A DNA stretch of 64,000 nt from an uncultured Oxalobacteraceae bacterium (lineage in GTDB: Bacteria > Pseudomonadota > Gammaproteobacteria > Burkholderiales > Burkholderiaceae_D), in contig CAITOF010000027.1 in NCBI GenBank assembly GCA_903893945.1, positions 32,985 through 96,984 of the forward strand, written 5' to 3'. Each line of letters begins with the position of its first letter. Position 1 is the stretch's first letter. This document shows positions 1 to 7,592 of this stretch, one piece after another. A program made the position numbers and the translations under genes. The notes below the pieces were generated by a model, which was not told the DNA's origin, did no database searches, and saw nothing but the letters and a program-made list of their open reading frames with translations.

Positions 1-80
1 ACGTGATAGGACAACGACTCAGGGCGCGAAGAAAATCCGCCGCGCTGCAACCGTTAATCCATAAAGCCGAACCACACTGA
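1..80 (+). CDS. C-terminal tail of an upstream gene (partial)
   Basis: An open frame enters from the left edge and ends at TGA 78-80. It gives about 25 residues rich in Arg and Lys (VIGQRLRARRKS near the start). A basic cytoplasmic tail directly upstream of an efflux outer-membrane factor would fit the end of an inner-membrane efflux permease. The piece is far too short to assign, and it could be chance open sequence. Confidence 0.3.
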   Translation, partial: VIGQRLRARRKSAALQPLIHKAEPH

Positions 81-107
81 CAAGATACATATGAAGGATG
101 CAATGCC

Positions 108-1532
108 ATGACGTTAAAAAAATCAGCCTTTCCGGTGGCCATGTTATTACTGACACTCGGTGGATGTGCGGTCGGACCCGATTACGTCAGGCCGGCACCC
201 ATCGCCGCCGCTGACCTGCCACCCAGTTTCAGGGAAAACTGGAAAACAGCCGAACCACAGGATCAGTCCATCCCCGTCAAGTGGTGGATTTTATTCAAAG
301 ACCCCAACCTGAATGCCCTGATCGAACAGGTCGCCACATCCAATTTATCCCTGGTCGCAGCCGAAGCCAATTATCGCTCCGCGCTGGCCCTGGTGGACAA
401 TGCCAGAGCGGCCTATTTTCCGACCCTGACAGGTGACGTGAGCAGAACCCGCAGCCGGTCATCTGATCTGGGAACCGGCACGGCCAATGTTGCCAGCATC
501 AATGCCGGCTGGGAACCTGATTTATGGGGCGGCGTTCGTCGTGCAGTGGAAGTGCAGGACAACACGGCCCTGGCCAGTTATGCAAACGTGCAGGCAATTC
601 GCCTGAGCATGCAATCGCAATTGGCGCAGACTTATTTTCAGTTGCGCGTATTAGACGCACAAAAAGAGCTGCTGGATCGCACAGTTGAAGAATACCGGCG
701 CTCCCTGAACCTGACCCGGAACCAGTATAAATCGGGCCTGGTCGCCACCGACAGCGTATTGCTGGCTGAAACCCAATTAAAAAGCACCGAGGCGCAAGCC
801 ATTGATGTTGGCGTTTTGCGCGCACAGTATGAACATGCCATCGCAACACTGATAGGCAAACCGGCCAGCACGTTTACCATCGCTGCCATTCCGGTCGGCA
901 AAGACACCTACATGCCGGAACTGCCCGACGTCCCCGTGGCTGTCCCCTCCACTTTATTGGAGCGCCGCCCCGATGTCGCCGCGGCTGAACGTTCAGTCGC
1001 CGCCGCCAATGCACAAATCGGCGTCGCCAAAGCGGCATTTTTCCCCGATTTGACACTGGGCGCAAGTGGTGGTTACCAGAGCAGCACGCTGGCGAAATGG
1101 CTTACCGTACCCAACCGGATCTGGTCCGTTGGCCCTTCCCTTGCCGCAACACTGTTCGACGGCGGCGCGAAAATCGCCCTGCATACCCAGGCCATTGCCG
1201 CCTACGATGCCAGTGTAGCCAGCTACCGACTGACCGTGCTAACTGCATTTCAAAACGTGGAAGACACGCTGGCGTCATTGCGCATTTTAAAGGATGAGGC
1301 ACTAGTGCAGCGCGACGCGACCCGCTCAGCCGTGAAGGCGCTGGATGTCACCATGAACCAGTATAAGGCCGGGACGGTAAACTACCTGAATGTGGTCACC
1401 GCACAGACCACCGCGCTGTCGAATCAGCGCACTGAATTGACCATCACCAATTCACGCCTGCTGGCGACGGTGCAGCTCATCGCCGCATTGGGCGGTGGCT
1501 GGAACCAGAATTCAACCCAATCAGATAATTAA
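108..1532 (+). CDS. Efflux outer-membrane factor lipoprotein (NodT/OprM family)
   Basis: This 474-residue protein would form the outer-membrane channel of a tripartite efflux pump (RND or MFS type). It has a lipoprotein signal ending in the lipobox LGGC, then the family hallmark AVGPDYVRP right after the lipidated Cys. Two OEP repeats follow, with long helical stretches (for example AAEANYRSALALVDNARAAY), and the RRPDVAAAE motif opens the second repeat. The length is normal for OprM-like proteins. The FKBP gene follows after 6 bases, so the two are probably co-transcribed. The matching permease and adaptor should lie to the left of the window; substrate is unknown. Confidence 0.92.
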   Translation: MTLKKSAFPVAMLLLTLGGCAVGPDYVRPAPIAAADLPPSFRENWKTAEPQDQSIPVKWWILFKDPNLNALIEQVATSNLSLVAAEANYRSALALVDNARAAYFPTLTGDVSRTRSRSSDLGTGTANVASINAGWEPDLWGGVRRAVEVQDNTALASYANVQAIRLSMQSQLAQTYFQLRVLDAQKELLDRTVEEYRRSLNLTRNQYKSGLVATDSVLLAETQLKSTEAQAIDVGVLRAQYEHAIATLIGKPASTFTIAAIPVGKDTYMPELPDVPVAVPSTLLERRPDVAAAERSVAAANAQIGVAKAAFFPDLTLGASGGYQSSTLAKWLTVPNRIWSVGPSLAATLFDGGAKIALHTQAIAAYDASVASYRLTVLTAFQNVEDTLASLRILKDEALVQRDATRSAVKALDVTMNQYKAGTVNYLNVVTAQTTALSNQRTELTITNSRLLATVQLIAALGGGWNQNSTQSDN

Positions 1533-1538
1533 TCCCTC

Positions 1539-2051
1539 ATGAAAACCAATTTTCGTTACCTGTTCAGCCTGATCGCAGCGCTTATTGCGCTTATTGCGTT
1601 TGTCGCAGCACCTGTGTTTGCACAACAGGAGTCCACAACGTTAGCCACTCCAGCAGAATCTGCGGCGGAACTGCCTGCGACAGAACCCGTACTTGCGCCT
1701 CAGGTAACCATCACTGACGTTAAAATCGGCACCGGACCGGAAGCCACAGAAGGTGCCAGTGTCACCGTGCATTATACCGGCTGGTTGTACGATGCAGGCG
1801 CACCCAGGAATCACGGCAGGAAATTTGACAGCTCTCTCGACCGGGCCCAGCCCATCACTTTCACACTCGGCGCGCATCGTGTCATACAGGGATGGGAGCT
1901 GGGTTTGTCCGGCCTCAAGGTCGGTGGCAAACGCACCCTGCTGATTCCCAGTGAATTGGCGTACGGCGCACGCGGCGCTGGTCGCATCATTCCTCCGAAT
2001 AGCACATTGATTTTTGACGTTGAACTGATAGCCGTCAAATCGCCGGACTGA
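1539..2051 (+). CDS. Exported FKBP-type peptidyl-prolyl cis-trans isomerase
   Basis: A 170-residue protein that should catalyse proline isomerisation in the periplasm. Residues 1-28 form a cleavable signal peptide (hydrophobic LIAALIALIAFVAAPVFA, then cleavage at AQQ). A short Ala/Glu/Pro linker follows, then one complete FKBP domain from about residue 57. The FKBP core is visible as VTVHYTGWLYD, GRKFDSS, VIQGWELGLSGLKVGGKR and IPPNSTLIFDVELI. It lies 6 bases after the efflux channel gene, which suggests an envelope role, but its clients cannot be deduced. Confidence 0.93.
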   Translation: MKTNFRYLFSLIAALIALIAFVAAPVFAQQESTTLATPAESAAELPATEPVLAPQVTITDVKIGTGPEATEGASVTVHYTGWLYDAGAPRNHGRKFDSSLDRAQPITFTLGAHRVIQGWELGLSGLKVGGKRTLLIPSELAYGARGAGRIIPPNSTLIFDVELIAVKSPD

Positions 2052-2218
2052 CTTTGGCGTATCGACCTTCAGGCCAGGGTTTCAGGCAGACCCCGTTCAA
2101 CTCTTTCGCCGCCAACCTTTCCATAAAAAAATAAGTATAAGTACGGTTGCATCCGCCTGCCGTGAATGAAAAAATACGGCCTTCCAATTTCATGGGTGAC
2201 AGTCGCTCTTAGGCTGCG

Positions 2219-2292
2219 GCCGTTTGTTGCCGGTTGTTGCCGATTTATAGCCGTTTTATTGCCGATTTATAGCCGATTTATAGCCGTTTTGC
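2219..2292. repeat. Seven tandem GCCG units with 10-11 bp period
   Basis: Seven units run without a break: GCCGTTTGTT, GCCGGTTGTT, GCCGATTTATA, GCCGTTTTATT, GCCGATTTATA, GCCGATTTATA and GCCGTTTTGC. Each starts with GCCG followed by a T/A-rich block. The repeat occupies the gene-free stretch 2052-2376, 85 bases before the kinase start. A 10-11 bp period places the A/T blocks on one helical face, as in bent DNA or a multi-site operator. Nothing else recognisable lies in that gap. Confidence 0.75.
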
Positions 2293-2376
2293 GCCATTAG
2301 CAGCCATTTGAAATGTGGATTTTCGACTCCAGCGACACGTTGGTCACTTAGTTTATTTTATTCAGACAAAACCCTT

Positions 2377-3387
2377 ATGGACTTCATCAGAAATACCACT
2401 ACGCTCAGATACAATCCCTATCCAACCCCCCGCCAAATACTTTTAAAATCCATACAGACAGAAATTGCACTTGATCCGGGCAACCTGCCTGTGCCGTCAA
2501 ATGACGCCAGTTATGCCTCACCCGGAGACGCTTTATTATTAACGAAACAGGACGCCACATCCAATGAAGCGGTACTTGCCCAGACTCCGCTAGAACAGTT
2601 ACCCGAATCAGGCATTTCACAGACCGGGTCAACGCCACCCGCCACGCCCCCGGCAACCACCACACTGGTACCGTCGCCAACGCCGCCGGATTCCACCTCA
2701 ACACTCATTGGGCGCGGCAGTTTTCATACCGTTCATCACCTCGCTGACGGTCAGGTCATCAAGATTCTGGAAGATTCTATCCTGAAGCGCCCGTCCAAAG
2801 TGCTCGCGGGTCCGGGACACAAACAGAAAATAAAAACTCGCGAACAATGGCTTTACCTATTGGCACAGAGGGCTGGCATACCAACGGCAAAAACTGCGTG
2901 GGATGAGGACCTGAATACCATACAGGAAATCTGCCGGGCGCTGACCGACGACAATCTGCGACTGAAAGCAATCAGCGGCATCGTGAACCAGATTGCCCTG
3001 CTATGGTCCAAAGGAATATTCGTTCTCTTTGATCCCTCGACAGACAATGTCATGCTTAACTCAGAACACCAATTCGTCATGACTGACTTTGGTGCAGAAC
3101 GTGATGCGTGCGATTTTGAAGACGGCGAAGAACTGGCGATCAATTTCTACAGTATTTTGAAACGCTGGAACCTCCCGAAAAGCGACCTTGACGCCCTGTT
3201 GACGAGTGTCCTGGTGACACTCAGCGGTGAGCATGGCATTCCATCGACGCCAGACATCAACGATTGCGTTGACCTGTATAAATCACACATCAGAAATTCG
3301 TATACAACCCGCATTGAAAAAGCGCTGACCGATATCGCCACATACCGGAGCGGGATAATTGCACAATTAAAGATCTACCTGAAATAG
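2377..3387 (+). CDS. Eukaryotic-type protein kinase with disordered N-terminus
   Basis: The 336-residue product starts at ATG 2377; a TTG at 2308 is in frame but less likely. Residues 1-108 are low-complexity, rich in Ser, Thr and Pro, with no signal peptide or membrane segment. A compact kinase domain follows. It has a glycine loop IGRGSF (about 111-116), a beta-3 lysine in VIKIL (K129), a catalytic loop FDPSTDN (D219, N224) with Ser where Lys is usual, and a TDFG metal motif (D237). The residues needed for phosphotransfer are therefore present. The architecture resembles injected effector kinases such as OspG/NleH, but no secretion genes are in view. Substrate is unknown. Confidence 0.65.
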   Translation: MDFIRNTTTLRYNPYPTPRQILLKSIQTEIALDPGNLPVPSNDASYASPGDALLLTKQDATSNEAVLAQTPLEQLPESGISQTGSTPPATPPATTTLVPSPTPPDSTSTLIGRGSFHTVHHLADGQVIKILEDSILKRPSKVLAGPGHKQKIKTREQWLYLLAQRAGIPTAKTAWDEDLNTIQEICRALTDDNLRLKAISGIVNQIALLWSKGIFVLFDPSTDNVMLNSEHQFVMTDFGAERDACDFEDGEELAINFYSILKRWNLPKSDLDALLTSVLVTLSGEHGIPSTPDINDCVDLYKSHIRNSYTTRIEKALTDIATYRSGIIAQLKIYLK

Positions 3388-3392
3388 CACCC

Positions 3393-3416
3393 CAGCAGGG
3401 CTACGCAGCCCTGCTG
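3393..3416 (+). terminator. Stem-loop after the kinase gene
   Basis: A perfect 10-bp stem (CAGCAGGGCT paired with AGCCCTGCTG) with a four-base ACGC loop starts 6 bases after the kinase stop codon. There is no clean T-run after it, so it is a weak intrinsic terminator at best, or an RNA-stabilising hairpin. Confidence 0.45.
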
Positions 3417-3511
3417 TATCTGATTTGTGGTGCCACTTTGACAATGTGATTTGTTTAACGGTTCCCTATCGATTACTATGGCGGTTTTGCTCCTGCACGG
3501 TCAAATCTTCC

Positions 3512-4771
3512 ATGACTTTTACCGAACTGATCCAGAACGCAGCACTGCTTCGCGCCATCAATGAACGCGGCTACAGTACGCCGACACCGATTCAGATGTC
3601 AGCCATACCGCTCATACTGAAGGGCGGTGACGTTGTCGCGCAGGCCCAGACCGGATCCGGTAAAACGGCGGCCTTCTGTCTGCCGTTACTGCAACAGTGG
3701 GCCGTTGAACGCGCGATCACGCCGCGACGGGTCAGAACGCTGGTTCTGGTGCCGACACGCGAACTTGCCGCCCAGGTGGGCGACGTCATGCGCAATCTGG
3801 CTCATCATCTGCCAAAACCGATCAAACTTTCTGTGGCCTATGGCGGCATTTCGATCAATCCGCAAATGCTGCAATTGCGAGGCGGTGCCGACATGGTCAT
3901 CGCCACGCCCGGCCGTCTGCTCGATCTGATCAGACAACATGCCGTGACCATTTCACACGTAAAAACGCTGGTGTTTGATGAAGCCGATCGCCTGTTCGAA
4001 TCGGGCTTTGCCGATGAAATCCGGCAAATTTTATCGCTGGTTCCAGCACAGCGACAAACACTCCTGTTTTCCGCGACGTTTCCGGATCAGGTACTTGAAC
4101 TGACTGAAAATGGCTTGCGCAATCCGGTCCGTGTTGACGTTGCTGACTCGGCTACCCACAAACCCGACATTCACCAGCGTGCAATCGGTGTCGATATGCA
4201 ACGGCGCACCGAGTTGTTGATCCACTTAATCCGCCAGCATCGCTGGAACCGTGTGCTGGTCTTTACCAGCAGCCGGTATGCCTCCGAACTGGTTGCCATG
4301 AAGCTGCGCAAGGCCCATATTTTTGCTGAACCGTTCCATGGTGAACTTGGACAGGGCAAACGCACGCAGGTGTTATCAGACTTTAAAACCAACCGGATCC
4401 AGGTGATTGTCGCGACCGACCTTGCCTCGCGCGGCATAGACATTCCCAACCTGCCCGTCGTTATCAATTACGATCCGCCCCGATCGAGCGACGACTATAC
4501 GCATCGCATAGGCCGGACAGGTCGGGCCGGGAACGCCGGGGTTGCCATCAATTTTGTCTGTGCCAGCAATGATGCGCATTTTAAATTTATCGAGCAATCG
4601 CAACAGATACGCCTTGAACGTGAACACCTGTCCGGATTTGAACCCGTGCTAACCGACGTTTCGGTTCTGCCAGAGGAAAAAGGGCCCGGTGGCATCAAAA
4701 GCCATCGACCCAACAAGAAAGACAGGCTGCGGATGCTGACCCTGGCGCCGGCAAAAAACAGGTCATCCTGA
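3512..4771 (+). CDS. rhlE: DEAD-box ATP-dependent RNA helicase (RhlE-like)
   Basis: A 419-residue ATP-dependent RNA helicase, probably acting in ribosome assembly or RNA turnover. All core motifs are visible: Q motif (TPTPIQ), Walker A in AQTGSGKTAAF, PTRELA, TPGRLLD, DEAD in VFDEADRLF, SAT in LFSATF, ARGID-type ATDLASRGIDIPN, and HRIGRTGRAG. The C-terminal extension is short and basic. I chose ATG 3512 because its N-terminus (MTFTELIQ) matches the family start; the frame stays open up to a TTG at 3425. It converges with the next gene and overlaps it by 9 bases. The RhlE assignment over other DEAD subfamilies is likely, not certain. Confidence 0.9.
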   Translation: MTFTELIQNAALLRAINERGYSTPTPIQMSAIPLILKGGDVVAQAQTGSGKTAAFCLPLLQQWAVERAITPRRVRTLVLVPTRELAAQVGDVMRNLAHHLPKPIKLSVAYGGISINPQMLQLRGGADMVIATPGRLLDLIRQHAVTISHVKTLVFDEADRLFESGFADEIRQILSLVPAQRQTLLFSATFPDQVLELTENGLRNPVRVDVADSATHKPDIHQRAIGVDMQRRTELLIHLIRQHRWNRVLVFTSSRYASELVAMKLRKAHIFAEPFHGELGQGKRTQVLSDFKTNRIQVIVATDLASRGIDIPNLPVVINYDPPRSSDDYTHRIGRTGRAGNAGVAINFVCASNDAHFKFIEQSQQIRLEREHLSGFEPVLTDVSVLPEEKGPGGIKSHRPNKKDRLRMLTLAPAKNRSS

Positions 4772-5683
4772 CATCAAACCGTCAGTGACCTGCGGATAAA
4801 GAAACCGGAACCCCAACTCCTGTTTGATTCTGGTGTTACTCATTTGTCGTGATTCGGCCATGAACGTCAGCATGACCGGAGTGATCCTGCTTTCAAGCTG
4901 TTCCCTGGGCAGGCGTGGCGGACGTGGCAGATTGAAACGGTCTGCAACCAGATCAAAATAATCTCCCATTTTGATACAGCTGTCATCGACCGCGTTATAC
5001 AGCCGGTTCGGACTGCCACTAAACAGCGCCGCAACAATCAGGCGTGCCAGATCCTGCGCATGAATATGATTGGTGTACACATCCTGAGTCGGTAACAAGG
5101 CAGGCACAGCGTTGTTTAACCGTTCGATCGGCAATCGGTCTGACGCATAAATGCCCGGCACACGCAGTATGGTCAGCACCGATCGTGTCCGGCGCGCCCA
5201 GTGTCGCCACACCCGTTCCGCATCAACGCGCCTCACCGCTCGCACGTTTCCAGGGTTGACGGGCCGTGTTTCATCGATGTACTGGCCGCCACAATCACCG
5301 TACACACCCGACGTACTTATATAAACCAGGTGAGATGATTGTGACAGGACCGCTGCCAGGTGGCGACTGCGGTTATCACGACTACCGCTTGGCGCCGGCG
5401 GTGCCAGATAAATTATCTTGCTGGCCAGCGTTGCCAATTTCGCCAGCGTAGCCGGTTCATCCAGGTTGCCCACCACGGGTATGGCACCTGCACGTCTTAA
5501 ATCTTCACATCGCCCGGGACTGCTGGTCAACGCAAAAATCCGGAACCGGTTTGCCGCCACACCCTCGTTCTGATCAAACAAAGTTGGTCGCAAAAGCGGT
5601 AAAATACGCAACCCGACATCGCCGCATCCGACAATTAACACGCGCGGCCGGCCGATTTTTTTGTTTAGTTGATTTTTTTTCAT
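4763..5683 (-). CDS. NAD(P)-binding SDR-type epimerase/reductase
   Basis: A 306-residue cytoplasmic protein of the extended/atypical SDR superfamily. The N-terminus carries a Rossmann glycine motif (VLIVGCGDVGLRI), followed by TSTSGVYGD, a typical SDR active-site stretch that here resembles the YeeZ-type subgroup. The later part (LRVPGIYASDRLP and HAQDLARLI) matches nucleotide-sugar epimerase-like proteins. Substrate cannot be named. It is divergent from the ferredoxin reductase gene with only 11 bases between start codons, so the two must share a very compact promoter region or overlap their promoters. Confidence 0.85.
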   Translation of the reverse strand: MKKNQLNKKIGRPRVLIVGCGDVGLRILPLLRPTLFDQNEGVAANRFRIFALTSSPGRCEDLRRAGAIPVVGNLDEPATLAKLATLASKIIYLAPPAPSGSRDNRSRHLAAVLSQSSHLVYISTSGVYGDCGGQYIDETRPVNPGNVRAVRRVDAERVWRHWARRTRSVLTILRVPGIYASDRLPIERLNNAVPALLPTQDVYTNHIHAQDLARLIVAALFSGSPNRLYNAVDDSCIKMGDYFDLVADRFNLPRPPRLPREQLESRITPVMLTFMAESRQMSNTRIKQELGFRFLYPQVTDGLMSG

Positions 5684-5694
5684 GATTGAGTGCG

Positions 5695-6714
5695 ATGACC
5701 TTCCAAGTAACTGTCAGCCCGAGCGGCCACCATTTTGACTGCAACAGCGATGAAACCATTTTAGCGGCTGCCTTGCGTGCCAACGTCGGCCTGCCACATG
5801 GCTGCAAGAACGGCGCATGCGGTGCCTGCAAGGGTAAGATATTAACCGGCCAAACCGTTCTCGGCAAACATCAGGAAAAAACGCTGACCGCGGACGAAGC
5901 GCAACAGGGCCTGTCGCTGTTTTGCTGCACAACGCCATTGTCAGACGTGACGATTGAGGTACGTGAAGTTGAGGTCGGTGAATTTCCAAGCAAGAAATTA
6001 CCGACCCGCGTCGCAAAAATAGAAAAATTGTCGCACGACGTCATGCAGATCGATCTGCAACTCCCCGCCACTGAAAAATTTGCCTACCGGGCCGGCCAGT
6101 ACATTGAATTTTTGCTGCGCGACGGAAAACGACGCAGCTACAGCATGGCCAATGCACCGCACACCAGCGATCAGATCAGCTTGCACATTCGGCACATGCC
6201 GGGTGGTTTGTTTACCGACCAGGTTTTTTCAACAATGAAAGAACGCGACATTCTGCGCATCGAAGGCCCGCAAGGTACTTTTTTTCTGCGTGAAGAGAGT
6301 GACAAACCGATAGTTTTATTGGCGTCAGGCACCGGTTTTGCTCCGATCAAGGCGCTGATAGAACACGCCATTGAACAAAAAATGACACGCCCCATGACGC
6401 TGTACTGGGGAGGCCGTCGCCCGGCTGACTTGTACATGCACCGCTTGTGTCTGGACTGGGCGGCATCCGTACCCGGTTTCCGGTATATCCCCGTCATTTC
6501 TGACGCCCTGCCTGAAGACAACTGGAGCGGACGCACCGGCTTTGTACATCGTGCCGTTCTGGACGATTTCAGCGATCTTTCCGGGACGCAGGTCTACGCA
6601 TGCGGCGCACCGATCGTGGTTGATTCTGCCAAACGGGACTTTGTCGGCACGGCAGGTTTGCCGGCTGAGGAATTCTACGCTGACTCGTTTATCTCGGAAG
6701 CCGATCTGGCCTGA
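5695..6714 (+). CDS. CDP-6-deoxy-3,4-glucoseene-reductase-like ferredoxin/FAD oxidoreductase
   Basis: A 339-residue electron-transfer flavoprotein that moves electrons from NAD(P)H through FAD to a 2Fe-2S centre. Residues 1-90 are a plant-type ferredoxin with the ligand pattern CKNGACGAC and a fourth Cys in the FCC pair. An FAD-binding barrel follows (RRSYSMANAP), then a nucleotide-binding domain (VLLASGTGFAPIKALIEHA and YACGAPIVVD). ATG 5695 is chosen over TTG 5686. Proteins of this type are routinely annotated as AscD-like, but no dideoxysugar pathway genes are near, so a housekeeping reductase role is more likely. It ends 10 bases from the convergent binding-protein gene. Confidence 0.88.
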   Translation: MTFQVTVSPSGHHFDCNSDETILAAALRANVGLPHGCKNGACGACKGKILTGQTVLGKHQEKTLTADEAQQGLSLFCCTTPLSDVTIEVREVEVGEFPSKKLPTRVAKIEKLSHDVMQIDLQLPATEKFAYRAGQYIEFLLRDGKRRSYSMANAPHTSDQISLHIRHMPGGLFTDQVFSTMKERDILRIEGPQGTFFLREESDKPIVLLASGTGFAPIKALIEHAIEQKMTRPMTLYWGGRRPADLYMHRLCLDWAASVPGFRYIPVISDALPEDNWSGRTGFVHRAVLDDFSDLSGTQVYACGAPIVVDSAKRDFVGTAGLPAEEFYADSFISEADLA

Positions 6715-6724
6715 CCGGTAGCGC

Positions 6725-7525
6725 CTACTTTTTGACAGCCTTTTTTGCCGGCTTTTCCACCGGCAGATAAGGGCCCAGCCATTGAGATTCAATTTTCTTA
6801 TACGTGCCATCCGCCCGGATTTTTAGTAGCCCTTCATCCAGCAATGCGGCGGCTTCCTTTGATTCAGCCCGTTTCAATGAAAAGCCAACGTACATTTTCT
6901 GGTTACTGATTACACCAACCAATCGTGGCAACACGGAAAAATCTTCCGCATGCGTTTTAAAAATATACTGTGCGCTAATGGTACTGACCAAACTGTAGTC
7001 CTGACGACCCACTGTCAACTTTTTCAGATTGCTTAAATCACTCATGGCAAATTCACGGTGTATGCCGGGCTCCTTGTCGAGATACTCACCGTAGGTATCG
7101 CCATTGGTATAACCCACCCGATAGCCGATCAGATTCTCTGGAATGACCTTGTCCGGGAGGCCCGATTTTTCCATATCGTAAATTCCGCCGGTGTCGATGA
7201 ACAAGGGCTCATTGTGAAACAGAAACCGGCTGCCGGTATCCGTATCCAGATTAATATCGAAGCAGCCAATTTCGACACCTTCTTCAACCTGTACCAGACA
7301 ACTTTTGAACGACGCCACTTTGAATTTTACATCGACTCCAACCGCCGCATAGGCCGAGCGTATCACATCGACGACAAATCCTTCACTCACACCTTTACGC
7401 TGGGCGCTGTAAGGATACCAGTCATCTTCGGCGACCAGGGTAATCGATTTGACGGCCTGAGCCTGGGCATGGCCCAACACCATCAGTCCTGCCACCCACC
7501 ACGCGCCCCGGCAGCAGCTTTTCAT
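6725..7525 (-). CDS. Periplasmic amino-acid-type solute-binding protein
   Basis: A 266-residue secreted binding protein of the SBP_bac_3 family. ATG 7525 gives a clean signal peptide (MKSCCRGAWWVAGLMVLG, cleaved near AQA); GTG 7555 is an in-frame alternative. The family opening LVAEDDWYPYS and the pattern GFVVDVIRSAYAAVGVDVKF are typical of polar-amino-acid binding proteins. The C-terminus ends with a lysine-rich tail. No permease or ATPase gene is adjacent, so it may serve a transporter elsewhere or act as a sensor component. It follows the CocE-type hydrolase gene by 67 bases on the same strand. Confidence 0.85.
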   Translation of the reverse strand: MKSCCRGAWWVAGLMVLGHAQAQAVKSITLVAEDDWYPYSAQRKGVSEGFVVDVIRSAYAAVGVDVKFKVASFKSCLVQVEEGVEIGCFDINLDTDTGSRFLFHNEPLFIDTGGIYDMEKSGLPDKVIPENLIGYRVGYTNGDTYGEYLDKEPGIHREFAMSDLSNLKKLTVGRQDYSLVSTISAQYIFKTHAEDFSVLPRLVGVISNQKMYVGFSLKRAESKEAAALLDEGLLKIRADGTYKKIESQWLGPYLPVEKPAKKAVKK

Positions 7526-7592
7526 CGATTTCACGGAGAACAATGTCACTTTCACTCACCACTGTCTGTTTTTTAACGGATTTTTTACCGGA

